A program made the position numbers and the translations under genes. Positions 5,673-5,745 of a stretch of DNA of 5,745 bases are shown here, in pieces. This DNA comes from Thermoplasmata archaeon (GTDB taxonomy: Archaea > Thermoplasmatota > Thermoplasmata > RBG-16-68-12), in assembly GCA_021788795.1 (NCBI GenBank), contig JAJYKG010000145.1, forward strand, positions 1-5,745. Direction: 5' to 3'. The notes beneath the pieces were generated by a model that saw only the letters and a program-made list of their open reading frames with translations, had not been told where the DNA came from and did not search any database. Every line of letters begins with the position of its first letter. The first letter of the stretch is position 1.

Positions 5673-5678
5673 CTCCCA

Positions 5679-5745
5679 ATGGAAGAGGAAGACAGAGGAA
5701 GGCGCACGGCGGACGTGAAATTCGAGACGATCAAGGCCGAGAAGG
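5679..5745 (+). CDS. N-terminus of an unrecognised protein (cut by right edge)
   Basis: Only 22 codons are visible: a very charged start, MEEEDRGRRTADVKFETIK followed by AEK. I do not recognise the family from this fragment. It has no signal peptide or membrane segment so far; the acidic/basic beginning followed by VKFETIKAEK looks like the lead-in to a soluble domain whose first strand is KFETIKA. The start is well supported by a GGAGG ribosome site seven bases upstream and a TATA box about 75 nt upstream, so this is very likely a real, individually transcribed gene. It is divergent from the CPBP protease. Codon use (mostly G or C in third positions) matches the neighbours. Confidence 0.7.
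   Translation, partial: MEEEDRGRRTADVKFETIKAEK

Larger units (their letters stand above)
5463..5678. other. Divergent intergenic region (216 bp) with two promoters
   Basis: No convincing gene fits here. Reading frames crossing it are shadows lacking recognisable motifs. It contains the leftward TATA box of the CPBP gene, the rightward TATA box of the truncated last gene, a G+C-rich dyad between them (5532-5575) and the untranslated leader with ribosome-binding site of the last gene. Confidence 0.7.

Noticed and set aside
5665..5718. A 17-codon frame (MEDSQWKRK...) overlapping the start of the right-edge gene
   Set aside because: Its ATG lies just before and overlaps the Shine-Dalgarno region that fits the ATG at 5679, and it lacks a site of its own. 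It could be a short upstream frame, but nothing supports its translation.

Overview
The window looks like a piece of a G+C-rich archaeal chromosome. The evidence is a nearly complete gene for the small subunit (DP1) of the archaea-specific family D DNA polymerase, an archaeal UPF0201-type (Pfam RNA_binding/DUF54) protein, a signal peptidase I of the Ser/His type found in archaea and the ER, and TATA-like boxes centred about 27-30 nt before four of the five promoter-proximal start codons, which implies leaderless mRNAs. High G+C together with a membrane protease carrying double-CxxC zinc ribbons and a Pro/Tyr-rich linker suggests Thermoplasmatota or a related euryarchaeal lineage. That placement is an inference from style, not a proven assignment. 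I see no mobile elements, tRNA or rRNA genes, or CRISPR arrays.

Layout. On the minus strand, transcribed right to left from about 2.9 kb: DP1 (1401-2909), then 30 nt later a stand-alone calcineurin-like metallophosphoesterase (642-1370) that has no visible promoter and is probably co-transcribed, then a signal peptidase I gene (593 to beyond the left edge) with its own TATA box. Divergent from DP1, across a 95-bp region holding two back-to-back promoters, is the UPF0201-family gene (3005-3409, plus strand). It runs tail-to-tail into, and overlaps by 32 bp, a 694-residue minus-strand gene (3378-5462) for a CPBP/Abi-type intramembrane metalloprotease with an unusual build: two N-terminal zinc ribbons, a membrane anchor, an extracytoplasmic beta-rich domain, the protease core, a Pro/Tyr-rich tail and a third zinc ribbon. 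A 216-bp divergent intergenic region follows. The last gene (from 5679, plus strand) is cut by the right edge; unlike the others it has an untranslated leader and a strong Shine-Dalgarno sequence.

How the genes relate. DP1 supplies the 3'-5' proofreading nuclease of PolD, and its operon partner is a second, smaller phosphoesterase of the same superfamily. The signal peptidase and the CPBP protein are both membrane proteases, but they are not adjacent and nothing in the sequence links them functionally. The most unusual item is the architecture of the CPBP protein. The rest is mostly core archaeal housekeeping with compact, informative promoter regions.
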